From: an uncultured Collinsella sp.
GTDB taxonomy: Bacteria; Actinomycetota; Coriobacteriia; Coriobacteriales; Coriobacteriaceae
Direction of reading: 5' to 3'
DNA: 64,000 bases
Assembly: GCA_900541645.1 (NCBI GenBank)
Contig: UQKQ01000003.1
Span: forward strand, 1 to 64,000
This document shows, one piece after another, positions 17,875 through 24,795 of the stretch. The position numbers and the translations under genes are program-made. Numbering within the stretch: the stretch's first letter is position 1; each line of letters begins with the position of its first letter. The notes beneath the pieces are model-generated. The model had not been told where the DNA came from. It was given only the letters and a program-made list of their open reading frames with translations, and did no database searches.

Positions 17875-17921
17875 ATCTTCATATCTCAAAATTGTTTTAT
17901 TAAAAATCATTCCTAATAGGC

Positions 17922-17949
17922 TTCACATTTGATTGCAGTTATGGATAAT
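17922..17949 (+). promoter_or_regulatory. candidate rubrerythrin promoter
   Basis: TTCACA (17922-17927) and GATAAT (17944-17949) are separated by 16 bases in an AT-rich tract about 85 bases before the rubrerythrin ATG. A GTCCGG...CCGGAC stem lies in the leader (about 17970-17998). Confidence 0.4.
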
Positions 17950-18033
17950 AGAACTCGTCAAGACGCACGTCCGGAGAGGGCCCTTACGGGACCGGACGAG
18001 CGCGCAATCGCCATCGATCGAAAGGATCGAATC

Positions 18034-18594
18034 ATGAAGTTTGTTTGCCCCGTTTGCGGTTATGTGGAAGAGTTCGACGGCGACCAGCTGCCCGAGGATT
18101 TTAAGTGCCCCCAGTGCGGCGTTCCCGGTTCTCGTTTCCTGAAGCAGGAGGAGGGCCAGCTCGAGTGGGCCGCCGAGCACGTCGTGGGCGTCGCCAAGAT
18201 GGAGGGTGTCTCTGAGGACATCGTTGCCGACCTGCGCGCCAACTTTGAGGGCGAGTGCTCCGAGGTCGGTATGTACCTGGCCATGGCTCGCGTCGCTCAT
18301 CGCGAGGGCTATCCCGAGATCGGCCTGTACTGGGAGAAGGCTGCCCACGAGGAGGCCGAGCACGCTGCCAAGTTCGCTGAGCTCCTGGGCGAAGTCGTGA
18401 CCGACTCCACCAAGAAGAACCTCGAGATGCGCGTTGAGGCCGAGAACGGCGCCACCGCCGGCAAGACCGATCTTGCCAAGCGCGCCAAGGCCGCTGGTCT
18501 CGATGCCATCCACGATACCGTGCACGAGATGGCTCGCGACGAGGCCCGCCACGGCAAGGCTTTCGCCGGCCTGCTCAAGCGCTACTTTGGCTAA
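18034..18594 (+). CDS. reverse-order rubrerythrin (NADH peroxidase component)
   Basis: 186 residues starting at the ATG preceded by AAAGGA. A rubredoxin-like Fe(Cys)4 domain comes first (CPVCGY at residues 5-10, CPQCGVPG near 28), then a ferritin-like diiron domain with ECSEVGMYLAMARVAHREGY, KAAHEEAEHAAKF and MARDEARHGKAF. This order is the reverse of classical rubrerythrin and matches the reverse rubrerythrins of anaerobes, which reduce hydrogen peroxide using electrons from NADH via rubredoxin reductase. It is transcribed away from the dehydrogenase operon and ends at a strong terminator. The gene is likely well expressed, judging by its strongly biased codons. Confidence 0.92.
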   Translation: MKFVCPVCGYVEEFDGDQLPEDFKCPQCGVPGSRFLKQEEGQLEWAAEHVVGVAKMEGVSEDIVADLRANFEGECSEVGMYLAMARVAHREGYPEIGLYWEKAAHEEAEHAAKFAELLGEVVTDSTKKNLEMRVEAENGATAGKTDLAKRAKAAGLDAIHDTVHEMARDEARHGKAFAGLLKRYFG

Positions 18595-18628
18595 GCCAAC
18601 CGCTTGAGACATAACCTCTAGCTCGATG

Positions 18629-18659
18629 AGGCCCGGACCGTATTGGTTCGGGCCTTTTT
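18629..18659 (+). terminator. Rho-independent terminator of the rubrerythrin gene
   Basis: AGGCCCG...CGGGCCT stem followed by TTTTT. Confidence 0.85.
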
Positions 18660-18725
18660 CGTGCCTCACGAACTTGTTAACGCCCTGAAATAGGACCGCC
18701 TTCGGCATAGGCTTCTCGTCAAAAA

Positions 18726-18848
18726 CTAAGTGAGTAGACTTTTTGGAACTTGCCGAGCACACCACCCATATTGCTTTATAAAGCCGCAGGTAAATGACTT
18801 GTTGCAAAACGGCCTGGTCGCCAAAGTGCCAAAAGTCTACTCACTTAG
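18726..18848. repeat. 122-bp terminal-inverted-repeat element, copy 2
   Basis: Same ends as copy 1 (CTAAGTGAGTAGACTTTTTG and its complement) and closely similar to copy 3 in the right half: GCCGCAGGTA, CTTGTT-CAAAAC and CTGGTCGCCAAAGTGC. Its right arm contains the stop codon of the neighbouring nuclease-like gene (18837-18839). Together with copy 3 it brackets that gene in the same orientation. Confidence 0.85.
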
Positions 18849-19970
18849 AACCGCAGCCGTCCACGATTGAGCCGTTTTGTGTCTAACGGGCATCTTCCCG
18901 TCGATTACTCCCAATTTTGTCCAGTCAACGAATAGTTCAGACCGGAGTAATGTCTCAGCCCTTTGCTCATCTGAGCTTTTATCACGATATTCAGCATCGA
19001 GCATCCTGCATATGGCCTTAACGATCGCGCGGAATCTATCCTCATCGGATATCTGTCTGTGTGTCAGGAGAAGTACATCGTAGCCCATGGCCTGAAGGGC
19101 CGTCATGCGGTCAGCGTCACGCAAGCCATCCCCTGCGCGTCCGTGCGAGGCCTTTCCCTGACATTCAATGGCCACCTGTCGCCTGCCGTCCGGCGAAGAA
19201 AGAAGTAGGTCGATATATACACGGGACTTTTCCACAATCGCTCGAGCACTTGTGTTTAGCATCACTTCAACATTAAGCTCTATGCCGCAAAAACCTTCGC
19301 CTCCCAATGATCGTGGCAACCCAAGCAACAAATACGTCTCAACCTCAAAAGGCGATGCGGCACCCAGTGGAACGAGATGCGATACCGCGACAAATCGCTT
19401 GCCGTAACGCATCCCACAAACATCTGAACAAAAACGGTCAAGGTCTCCGCCCAAAACCAAAGCGTCTCGACGCCATAAATTTGAGGCGGTGCCGTCCTCG
19501 GACGGGCAGCGCACCCAACCGAACGTTGTCGAAATCGCGCCCGAATCAATTGCACGCGAAAGCTCCGCCTCAAGTGCCGCCGGCAGGGCACACACCGCAA
19601 ACAAGCCACACATCTCCGCCAATACCAAAAGAAGCTGAAGATCCGTCAGATGCCGCAACATGATGAATGCCGTCAGTAGAGGAGACGTAATCAAAACCCC
19701 ATGCTCCGTTTCCAGCACGGATTCCCTGGGAAGCTCACCAAGAAACAGCCGCTGCCTAATGCTGGCAGGACAAGTCCGTTTGTTTCTCGTCCGAACCAAT
19801 GTATACAACGGAAAACCGAGCGCGACCGCAGCCGTCGGGTTGCGGGCGAGATCATATCGCTGCCGGTCTTCTTCCGGTCGTGGAAGCGGCGGACACAAAG
19901 CGCGGACTTGAGGAGGCAAACGCCAGTACCTAAAAGCTGATATGTCACAAAGTAGATCCTTCATAGGCAC
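18837..19970 (-). CDS. unknown protein with PD-(D/E)XK / DUF559-like C-terminal region
   Basis: 377 residues, no family recognised with confidence. The N-terminal part (DISAFRYWRLPPQVRALCPP) resembles in layout the AbiEi-like proteins whose N-terminus ends in a short domain and whose C-terminus is a Vsr/DUF559-type nuclease. The C-terminal third has SRVYIDLLL, about ten residues later VAIECQGKASHGR, then DADRMTALQAMGYDVLLLTH, which follows the D...ExxGK...H arrangement of small PD-(D/E)XK nucleases. The last residues (AVLSE and stop) are read from the arm of repeat copy 2. Codon use is less biased than its neighbours, and it lies between two repeat copies, so it may have been acquired. Start choice (ATG-like codon at 19970) is uncertain. 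Confidence 0.55.
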   Translation of the reverse strand: MPMKDLLCDISAFRYWRLPPQVRALCPPLPRPEEDRQRYDLARNPTAAVALGFPLYTLVRTRNKRTCPASIRQRLFLGELPRESVLETEHGVLITSPLLTAFIMLRHLTDLQLLLVLAEMCGLFAVCALPAALEAELSRAIDSGAISTTFGWVRCPSEDGTASNLWRRDALVLGGDLDRFCSDVCGMRYGKRFVAVSHLVPLGAASPFEVETYLLLGLPRSLGGEGFCGIELNVEVMLNTSARAIVEKSRVYIDLLLSSPDGRRQVAIECQGKASHGRAGDGLRDADRMTALQAMGYDVLLLTHRQISDEDRFRAIVKAICRMLDAEYRDKSSDEQRAETLLRSELFVDWTKLGVIDGKMPVRHKTAQSWTAAVLSE

Positions 19971-20048
19971 AGGAAAACACGAATTTCAACCCAGTCAGTC
20001 ACGCATTGGCGCGAACGCACCAAAAATGGCGCCGAACGGACTGCCAAG

Positions 20049-20116
20049 TTTTCAACAGCCCTCCCCAACTGGCCAAAAGCTTGCCGAGAGCTGGACGGAG
20101 CCCTGTTGAAAACCCC
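20049..20116. repeat. inverted repeat upstream of the nuclease-like gene
   Basis: GTTTTCAACAG (near 20049) and CTGTTGAAAAC (near 20105-20116) form an 11-base stem flanked by imperfect CCCTCC/GGAGCC pairs, around a 40-base loop. It lies in the 176-base space between the gene start and repeat copy 3; it may be part of the same unit. Confidence 0.5.
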
Positions 20117-20146
20117 ATTTTTTTCTCATGCAGGAGCTTTGCGCGG

Positions 20147-20268
20147 CAAGTGAGTAGACTTTTTTGAACATCCCGAGCAGGCCGGTCATCCTGCTTTTCA
20201 AAACCGCAGGTAGATAGCTTGTTACAAAACTGTCTGGTCGCCAAAGTGCTAAAAGTCTACTCACTTAG
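20147..20268. repeat. 122-bp terminal-inverted-repeat element, copy 3
   Basis: Left end is CAAGTGAGTAGACTTTTTTG (first bases degenerate), right end the exact CAAAAGT-type arm ending ACTCACTTAG. The interior matches copy 2 closely. The right arm carries the stop codon of the pdxR-like gene (20261-20263). Confidence 0.85.
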
Positions 20269-21697
20269 GTTGCAGAGTGCTCCCCATTAGCTGCAATTCC
20301 AAGGTAGTTAGTACTTTTGGACTCAGATCGTCATACTGAACAAGAATTTGAGTTGAGTTTTCAGGGACAGATGCGCCATCGGCACACCAAAAACAGTCAC
20401 CGATATCGATAAAAGGGATGCTCGAGCGCGTGAGGGCCCGTGCAAAAGAGCTTCCGCCCGCGTCACACTCCACGGCCACGACGCAGTAAAGGCCGGCGTC
20501 CGCGTACTCGATCGAGACTTCCCCTGCCGGAAACGTTTTCCGTACAAGCGCCGCCAGGCCATCACGCGCCCCACGAGCACGAGCGCGCACGCGGTTCACA
20601 TGTCGCTCGTAATCACCCGATTCCAGCAAACGCGCCAAGGCAACCTGATCAACAGAACTTACCGACGAGGCGTAGAAACCAAGGTTGCGTTTAAACCTCT
20701 CCATTAGTTCATCGGGCAGCACCATGTACGCCAAACGCAACGCCGATGAAAGACTCTTCGAAAACGTGTTGGTGTAGATAACCGACTGGGCGGCATCGAT
20801 CGACGCGAGCGCGGGAATCGGTTTGCCGGCAAGGCGAAACTCACAATCAAAGTCATCTTCGATGAGATACCGACCCGGTCGCTCGGCGGCCCAGCTGAGC
20901 AGCGCGTAGCGACGCGCAATGCTCGTCACAAGGCCGGTCGGATACTGATGGGACGGCATCAGATGAAGGACATCGGTCCCGCTTTTCTGCAGAGTGCTCA
21001 AGACCACGCCCTCATCATCCAACGGGATATGCCGCACTTCGCAACCCATGGCCTGATAGATGCGCGTCAGGCGCAAATAGCCCGGATCCTCAACGGCATA
21101 CACCTTGTCGGCTCCAAGCAACTGAACCAACATGGTATCGAGCAGCTGGGCGCCCGCACCGATAACGATGTTGTCGGGGTCGACATTCATACCCCTTGTC
21201 CCGCGCAGGCGGTGAGCAATTGCGCGTCGTAGCCGAGCGGTGCCCTGTGCCGGCGCAGTCGAAAAGATTTCGCGTTCGTCTTCGGATGCCAGCGTCGCCC
21301 GCAGCGCGCTTTGCCAAAGCCGCGCCGCCTCCAAAGCGGAAGGAGAAAGTGCGTCGAATCGCTCTGCCTGCCCCATGGCATCATGCGCGCTGGGACCAAC
21401 AGGGACAGCATCTCGGTCGATATCCCCCGCAGCAAAAGCCAAAACCGGCGCATCCGGAAGCTCGCACGCGTAGTAGCCACGACGCGGCATCGAGCAAATA
21501 TAGCCCTCGGCAAGCAACTGGCTATATGCATTCTCGATGGTAATGACACTGATACCCAAATGACTCGCAAAGGCGCGCTTAGACGGCAGATGCTCCCCCG
21601 CCGCAATACGGCCAGCAACAATATCATCGCGAATTTGCTGGTAAACATACTCATAAAGCGATGCTTCGCCGCGATTTTCCAAATTGTAGTCAAGCAT
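20261..21697 (-). CDS. pdxR: MocR/PdxR-type GntR-aminotransferase regulator of vitamin B6 synthesis
   Basis: Fusion of a GntR winged helix and a fold-type I aminotransferase domain; PdxR proteins sense pyridoxal phosphate and control pdxST. The ATG at 21697 gives 478 residues (a TTG at 21730 is an alternative). DNA-binding part: SLYEYVYQQIRDDIVAGRI, AGEHLPSKRAFASHLGISV, AYSQLLAEGYI. PLP part: IVIGAGAQLL, YLIEDDFDCEFR, YTNTFSKSLSSALRLAYMVLP, where the Lys of SKSL is the probable PLP lysine. It is divergent from pdxS with two CTGACCTT sites between. Its last codons (CCT AAG TGA) come from the arm of repeat copy 3, so the native C-terminus may have been altered. Confidence 0.88.
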   Translation of the reverse strand: MLDYNLENRGEASLYEYVYQQIRDDIVAGRIAAGEHLPSKRAFASHLGISVITIENAYSQLLAEGYICSMPRRGYYACELPDAPVLAFAAGDIDRDAVPVGPSAHDAMGQAERFDALSPSALEAARLWQSALRATLASEDEREIFSTAPAQGTARLRRAIAHRLRGTRGMNVDPDNIVIGAGAQLLDTMLVQLLGADKVYAVEDPGYLRLTRIYQAMGCEVRHIPLDDEGVVLSTLQKSGTDVLHLMPSHQYPTGLVTSIARRYALLSWAAERPGRYLIEDDFDCEFRLAGKPIPALASIDAAQSVIYTNTFSKSLSSALRLAYMVLPDELMERFKRNLGFYASSVSSVDQVALARLLESGDYERHVNRVRARARGARDGLAALVRKTFPAGEVSIEYADAGLYCVVAVECDAGGSSFARALTRSSIPFIDIGDCFWCADGASVPENSTQILVQYDDLSPKVLTTLELQLMGSTLQPK

Positions 21698-21708
21698 GGG
21701 TCTATCAC

Positions 21709-21750
21709 CTGACCTTATCGAATCATTCAATCTGGCATTAGTCTGACCTT
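21709..21750. promoter_or_regulatory. direct repeat CTGACCTT, candidate PdxR sites
   Basis: CTGACCTT occurs at 21709-21716 and 21743-21750, same orientation, 34 bases apart, in the divergent pdxR/pdxS interval. MocR regulators are known to bind direct repeats at such divergent promoters. Confidence 0.5.
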
Positions 21751-21842
21751 GTTATTATCTCGAAAACTGAGTATTTCGCCATACCCAGCTCCCCGATAGG
21801 ATGTTCCGTCAAGCAATGTACATGCCAACCAAGGGAGCAACC

Positions 21843-22733
21843 ATGGCAGAACAGACCAGCAAGGCCGATCGCGTCAAACTCAATCGCGAACTCGCGCAGA
21901 TGCTCAAGGGCGGCGTCATCATGGACGTCACCACGCCCGAGCAAGCACGCATCGCCGAGGAGGCGGGCGCCTGCGCCGTCATGGCGCTCGAGCGTATCCC
22001 GGCCGACATCCGCGCCGCAGGCGGCGTCTCGCGCATGAGTGATCCCAAGATGATCAAGGGCATCCAGGAGGCCGTCTCCATCCCCGTTATGGCCAAGTGT
22101 CGCATCGGTCACATTGTCGAGGCGCAGGTTCTGCAGGCCATCGAGATCGATTACATCGATGAGTCCGAGGTCCTCTCCCCTGCCGATGACGTCTATCACA
22201 TCGACAAGACCCAGTTTGACGTGCCATTTGTCTGCGGCGCCCGCGATCTGGGCGAGGCGCTGCGCCGTGTTGCCGAGGGCGCCACGATGATTCGCACCAA
22301 GGGCGAGCCGGGCACGGGCGACGTCGTCCAGGCCGTGCGCCACATGCGCAAGATCCAAAAGCAGATCCGCGACGTTGTTGCCCTGCGCGACGACGAGCTC
22401 TTTGAGGCAGCCAAGCAGCTGCAGGTTCCGGTCGAGCTGGTGCGCGAGGTCCATGCCACGGGCAAGCTCCCCGTCGTAAACTTTGCCGCCGGCGGAGTCG
22501 CGACCCCCGCCGACGCCGCGCTGATGATGCAGCTGGGCGCCGAGGGCGTCTTTGTTGGCTCGGGCATCTTTAAGAGCGGCGACCCCGCCAAGCGCGCCCC
22601 CGCCATCGTCAAGGCCGTGGCAAACTTCACCGACGCCAAGCTCATCGCCGAGCTTTCGGAGGACCTGGGCGAGGCCATGGTGGGCATCAACGCCGACGAG
22701 ATCGAGATCATCATGGAGGAGCGCGGGCGCTAG
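21843..22733 (+). CDS. pdxS: pyridoxal 5'-phosphate synthase lyase subunit PdxS
   Basis: Condenses ribose 5-phosphate, glyceraldehyde 3-phosphate and ammonia to PLP. 296 residues from the ATG preceded by AAGGGAG; an upstream in-frame start at 21801 is unlikely. The protein is highly conserved: GGVIMDVTTPEQARIAEEAG, AVMALERIPADIRAAGGVSR, IPVMAKCRIGHIVEAQVL (active-site lysine), DESEVLSPADD, RTKGEPGTGDVVQAVRHMR (second lysine) and FAAGGVATPADAALMMQLGA. Forms a dodecamer with PdxT, whose gene follows after 20 bases. Confidence 0.97.
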   Translation: MAEQTSKADRVKLNRELAQMLKGGVIMDVTTPEQARIAEEAGACAVMALERIPADIRAAGGVSRMSDPKMIKGIQEAVSIPVMAKCRIGHIVEAQVLQAIEIDYIDESEVLSPADDVYHIDKTQFDVPFVCGARDLGEALRRVAEGATMIRTKGEPGTGDVVQAVRHMRKIQKQIRDVVALRDDELFEAAKQLQVPVELVREVHATGKLPVVNFAAGGVATPADAALMMQLGAEGVFVGSGIFKSGDPAKRAPAIVKAVANFTDAKLIAELSEDLGEAMVGINADEIEIIMEERGR

Positions 22734-22753
22734 TCCAGCAGAAAGGATCGCAC

Positions 22754-23341
22754 ATGAGCGATTATGCACACCAAACGGTTGCCGTGCTGGCGGTCCAAGG
22801 CGCTTTTGCCGAGCATGAGGCAAGGCTATCTGAGCTGGGCGCACGCTGTATTGAGCTGAGGCAGGCAGCTGATTTGAAGCAGAACTTTGACCGTCTGGTA
22901 CTTCCCGGCGGCGAGTCTACCGTTCAAGGGAAACTGCTTGATGAGTTGGGCATGCTCGAGGAGCTTCGTACCCGTATCGCTGAAGGCATGCCCGTCCTGG
23001 GCACCTGCGCCGGCCTGATTCTGCTGGCTCACGACCTTGCCGCTCATGACGATAAGGGCACGCCGCGTTTGGCAACCATGGATGTGCTCGTTGAGCGCAA
23101 TGCCTATGGCAGACAGCTCGGCAGTTTTCGCACCAAGGGACAGGTAGACGGCATCGACGGTGAAGTGCCGCTGACATTTATCCGCGCGCCCCGCATCGTC
23201 GAGGTCCACGGCGACGCCAAGGCCTTGGCAGAGGTCGATGGCCGCATCGTCGCCGCCCGCCAGGGCAACCAGCTCGGCGTAACCTTCCACCCCGAACTCG
23301 ATGAAGACACCCGCCTCCACGAACTGTTCCTACAAATGTAG
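22754..23341 (+). CDS. pdxT: pyridoxal 5'-phosphate synthase glutaminase subunit PdxT
   Basis: Releases ammonia from glutamine and channels it to PdxS. 195 residues, class I amidotransferase triad: LPGGESTVQGKLL (oxyanion/glutamine site), PVLGTCAGLILLAHDL (nucleophile Cys) and GVTFHPELDED (His and Glu). RAPRIVEVHGDAKAL is also typical of PdxT. The ATG follows AAAGGA. Cotranscribed with pdxS; the transcript runs into the hairpin island at 23.35 kb. Confidence 0.96.
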   Translation: MSDYAHQTVAVLAVQGAFAEHEARLSELGARCIELRQAADLKQNFDRLVLPGGESTVQGKLLDELGMLEELRTRIAEGMPVLGTCAGLILLAHDLAAHDDKGTPRLATMDVLVERNAYGRQLGSFRTKGQVDGIDGEVPLTFIRAPRIVEVHGDAKALAEVDGRIVAARQGNQLGVTFHPELDEDTRLHELFLQM

Positions 23342-23354
23342 GTAGAACAAAAAC

Positions 23355-23418
23355 GAGAGTGGATAATCTCCCACTTTGAGCTTGAATGCAGACTCAAACC
23401 GGGAGATTATCCACTCTC
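23355..23418. repeat. 18-bp perfect inverted repeat, hairpin A of island
   Basis: GAGAGTGGATAATCTCCC (23355-23372) is exactly complementary to 23401-23418; TTTGAG/CTCAAA extends the pairing in the loop. Lies 14 bases after the pdxT stop. No U tract. Confidence 0.85.
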
Positions 23419-23428
23419 ATGCTATGTA

Positions 23429-23480
23429 GTCGTTGGGGACGTTCTTAAACGACTAGTCAAACAAGAACGTCCCCAACGAC
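23429..23480. repeat. 18-bp perfect inverted repeat, hairpin B of island
   Basis: GTCGTTGGGGACGTTCTT (23429-23446) is exactly complementary to 23463-23480. The 16-base loop holds the palindrome GACTAGTC. Confidence 0.85.
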
Positions 23481-23526
23481 CATATTGCGATAGACGACCA
23501 CGTTTGTCCAGATAAAACCGACCAAA

Positions 23527-23552
23527 TAAACCTGTCCCCTTTTGGTAGGTTT
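23527..23552. repeat. palindrome with TGTCCC core (degenerate member)
   Basis: AAACCTGTCCCCTTTTGGTAGGTTT resembles one half of the element at 43826 (AAACCTGTCCCTTTTTGGCAGGT), indicating the same family. The pairing is short here (AAACCT/AGGTTT). Confidence 0.5.
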
Positions 23553-23590
23553 GGATCAAGGCAACGCCGATGCCTTGGTACCGACAGCGA

Positions 23591-23689
23591 AAACCCGCCA
23601 GAGCGAGCAAGGTGCCTTGAAACGAGGCGGCATTGATCTTTTGATCATGCCGCCGAAGTTGAAAGGCAGATTGCCGTTCTGGCGGGTTT
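23591..23689. ncRNA. 99-nt four-arm structured element, possible RNA or mobile repeat
   Basis: A 12-base outer stem (AAACCCGCCAGA with TCTGGCGGGTTT) encloses three hairpins: AAGG-TG-CCTT (23609-23618), a 12-base stem GGCGGCAT-GATC / GATC-ATGCCGCC with TTTT loop (23626-23654), and GGCA/TGCC (23665-23675). This cloverleaf-like nesting is too complete to be chance. It lies in the 390-base gap between convergent pdxT and the RGG protein gene, so either strand could be transcribed. It matches no RNA family I recognise and lacks tRNA features. Confidence 0.5.
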
Positions 23690-23702
23690 GCAGCGTCAAC
23701 TA

Positions 23703-23729
23703 GTTACGCGGTTCGTAGAACCGCGTAAC
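23703..23729. terminator. 11-bp perfect hairpin at the end of the RGG protein gene
   Basis: GTTACGCGGTT pairs with AACCGCGTAAC around CGTAG, three bases from the RGG gene stop. It lacks a U tract, so terminator function is inferred from position. Confidence 0.55.
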
Positions 23730-23731
23730 CC

Positions 23732-24643
23732 CTAGAAACGGTTGCCGCGGAAGCCGCCGCCGTTACGGCCGCCACGGTCGCCACCGCGACCGCCGCGGTC
23801 GTTACCACGGTTGCCGCCAAAGCCGCCACGGTTGCCACCGCGATCGCCATAGCCACCACGGTTGCCACCAAAGCCGCCGCGACCGCCACGGTCGCCGCCA
23901 CGGTCACCAAAGCCGCCACGGCCACCGCGATCGCCACCGCGACCGCCGCGGTCACCGCCACGGCCACCGCGATCGCCAAAGCCGCCGCGACCGCCACGGT
24001 CGCCGCCACGGCCACCGCGCTCGTCACGGCCGCCGCGAGGACCGCGGTCCTCGTCCAGGCCCATGGCGACGAGCGGAGCGATGACCTTATCGAGAGCGGC
24101 CATCAGCTCGGTGGCCTCCTCGTAAGAAAGCTCGGGCAGGAGCTTCTCCTTCTTGTTGGCAAGCTCGACCAGGCCCTCAGCGGCATCCTCGGCAGCGAAG
24201 ACAACGATCTTGCGCATATCGCCCTCGGCGTCGTCGATGCGGCCGACCAGATCGGCAGCCTCGGCCTCGGCCATCAGACCATCGAGCTCACGAAGGCGCA
24301 TGCCCAGCAGGTCGGACATTTCCTTCTGCTCCATCTTGGGCTTGAGGTCAAGGAGCTTAATGGCGCGCTCGATGTTCGCCATGCGCTCGGCCTTGGCCTC
24401 CTCCTCCTTGGAAATAGCAAAGCGACGGCTACGCAGCAGGCGAGCGGCCTTCTGCATCTTGTCCATCAGCTCTTCGTCATCGTAATCAGCGGCGGCCTCG
24501 ACAACCTCGGCCTCCTCCTCGGCGGAAACCTCGTCAGCAGCCTCAACCTCAGCAGCTTCGGTCTCCACGGTCTCGACTGCCTCGACCTCGGCAGCCATGG
24601 TCTCGTTCTCGGTCTCGTTCATGATCTCTTCGTTCTCAGACAT
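23732..24643 (-). CDS. winged-helix (MarR-like) protein with long RGG-repeat tail
   Basis: 303 residues in three parts. Residues 1-58 are strongly acidic (Glu/Ala/Val). The middle (about 60-190) contains EQKEMSDLLGMRLRELDGLM, AEAEAADLVGRIDDAEGDMR and KIVVFAAEDAAEGL, which aligns by eye with the MarR winged helix (LxxLLG...LxxLExxGLVxRxxDxxDxRxxxVxLTxxG). The tail from about 196 has roughly twenty RGG repeats with Phe, Tyr, Asn and Asp. RGG tails bind RNA and drive condensation in eukaryotic proteins; in bacteria they occur in some DEAD-box and cold-shock-like proteins. No paralogue nearby. A nucleic-acid-binding, possibly ribosome- or RNA-associated role is inferred. Confidence 0.7.
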   Translation of the reverse strand: MSENEEIMNETENETMAAEVEAVETVETEAAEVEAADEVSAEEEAEVVEAAADYDDEELMDKMQKAARLLRSRRFAISKEEEAKAERMANIERAIKLLDLKPKMEQKEMSDLLGMRLRELDGLMAEAEAADLVGRIDDAEGDMRKIVVFAAEDAAEGLVELANKKEKLLPELSYEEATELMAALDKVIAPLVAMGLDEDRGPRGGRDERGGRGGDRGGRGGFGDRGGRGGDRGGRGGDRGGRGGFGDRGGDRGGRGGFGGNRGGYGDRGGNRGGFGGNRGNDRGGRGGDRGGRNGGGFRGNRF

Positions 24644-24795
24644 GAGACTCCTTCTTGGCCCTCTCGGGCATCATCGCCCCATCCGCGGGGCCCGTCGCGC
24701 ACTCTTTGCGCTTTATACATTCATGCCTCTCGGCAAAACGTCCATTAGTTTATGGTGTCGCCATCCAATCTAGCTGCAGAATCTATGTGCACACA

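Noticed and set aside
23755..24030. CRISPR-like or satellite repeat array
   Set aside because: The periodic GGTGGC-type units encode the RGG tail in frame; spacing is irregular and there are no spacers.
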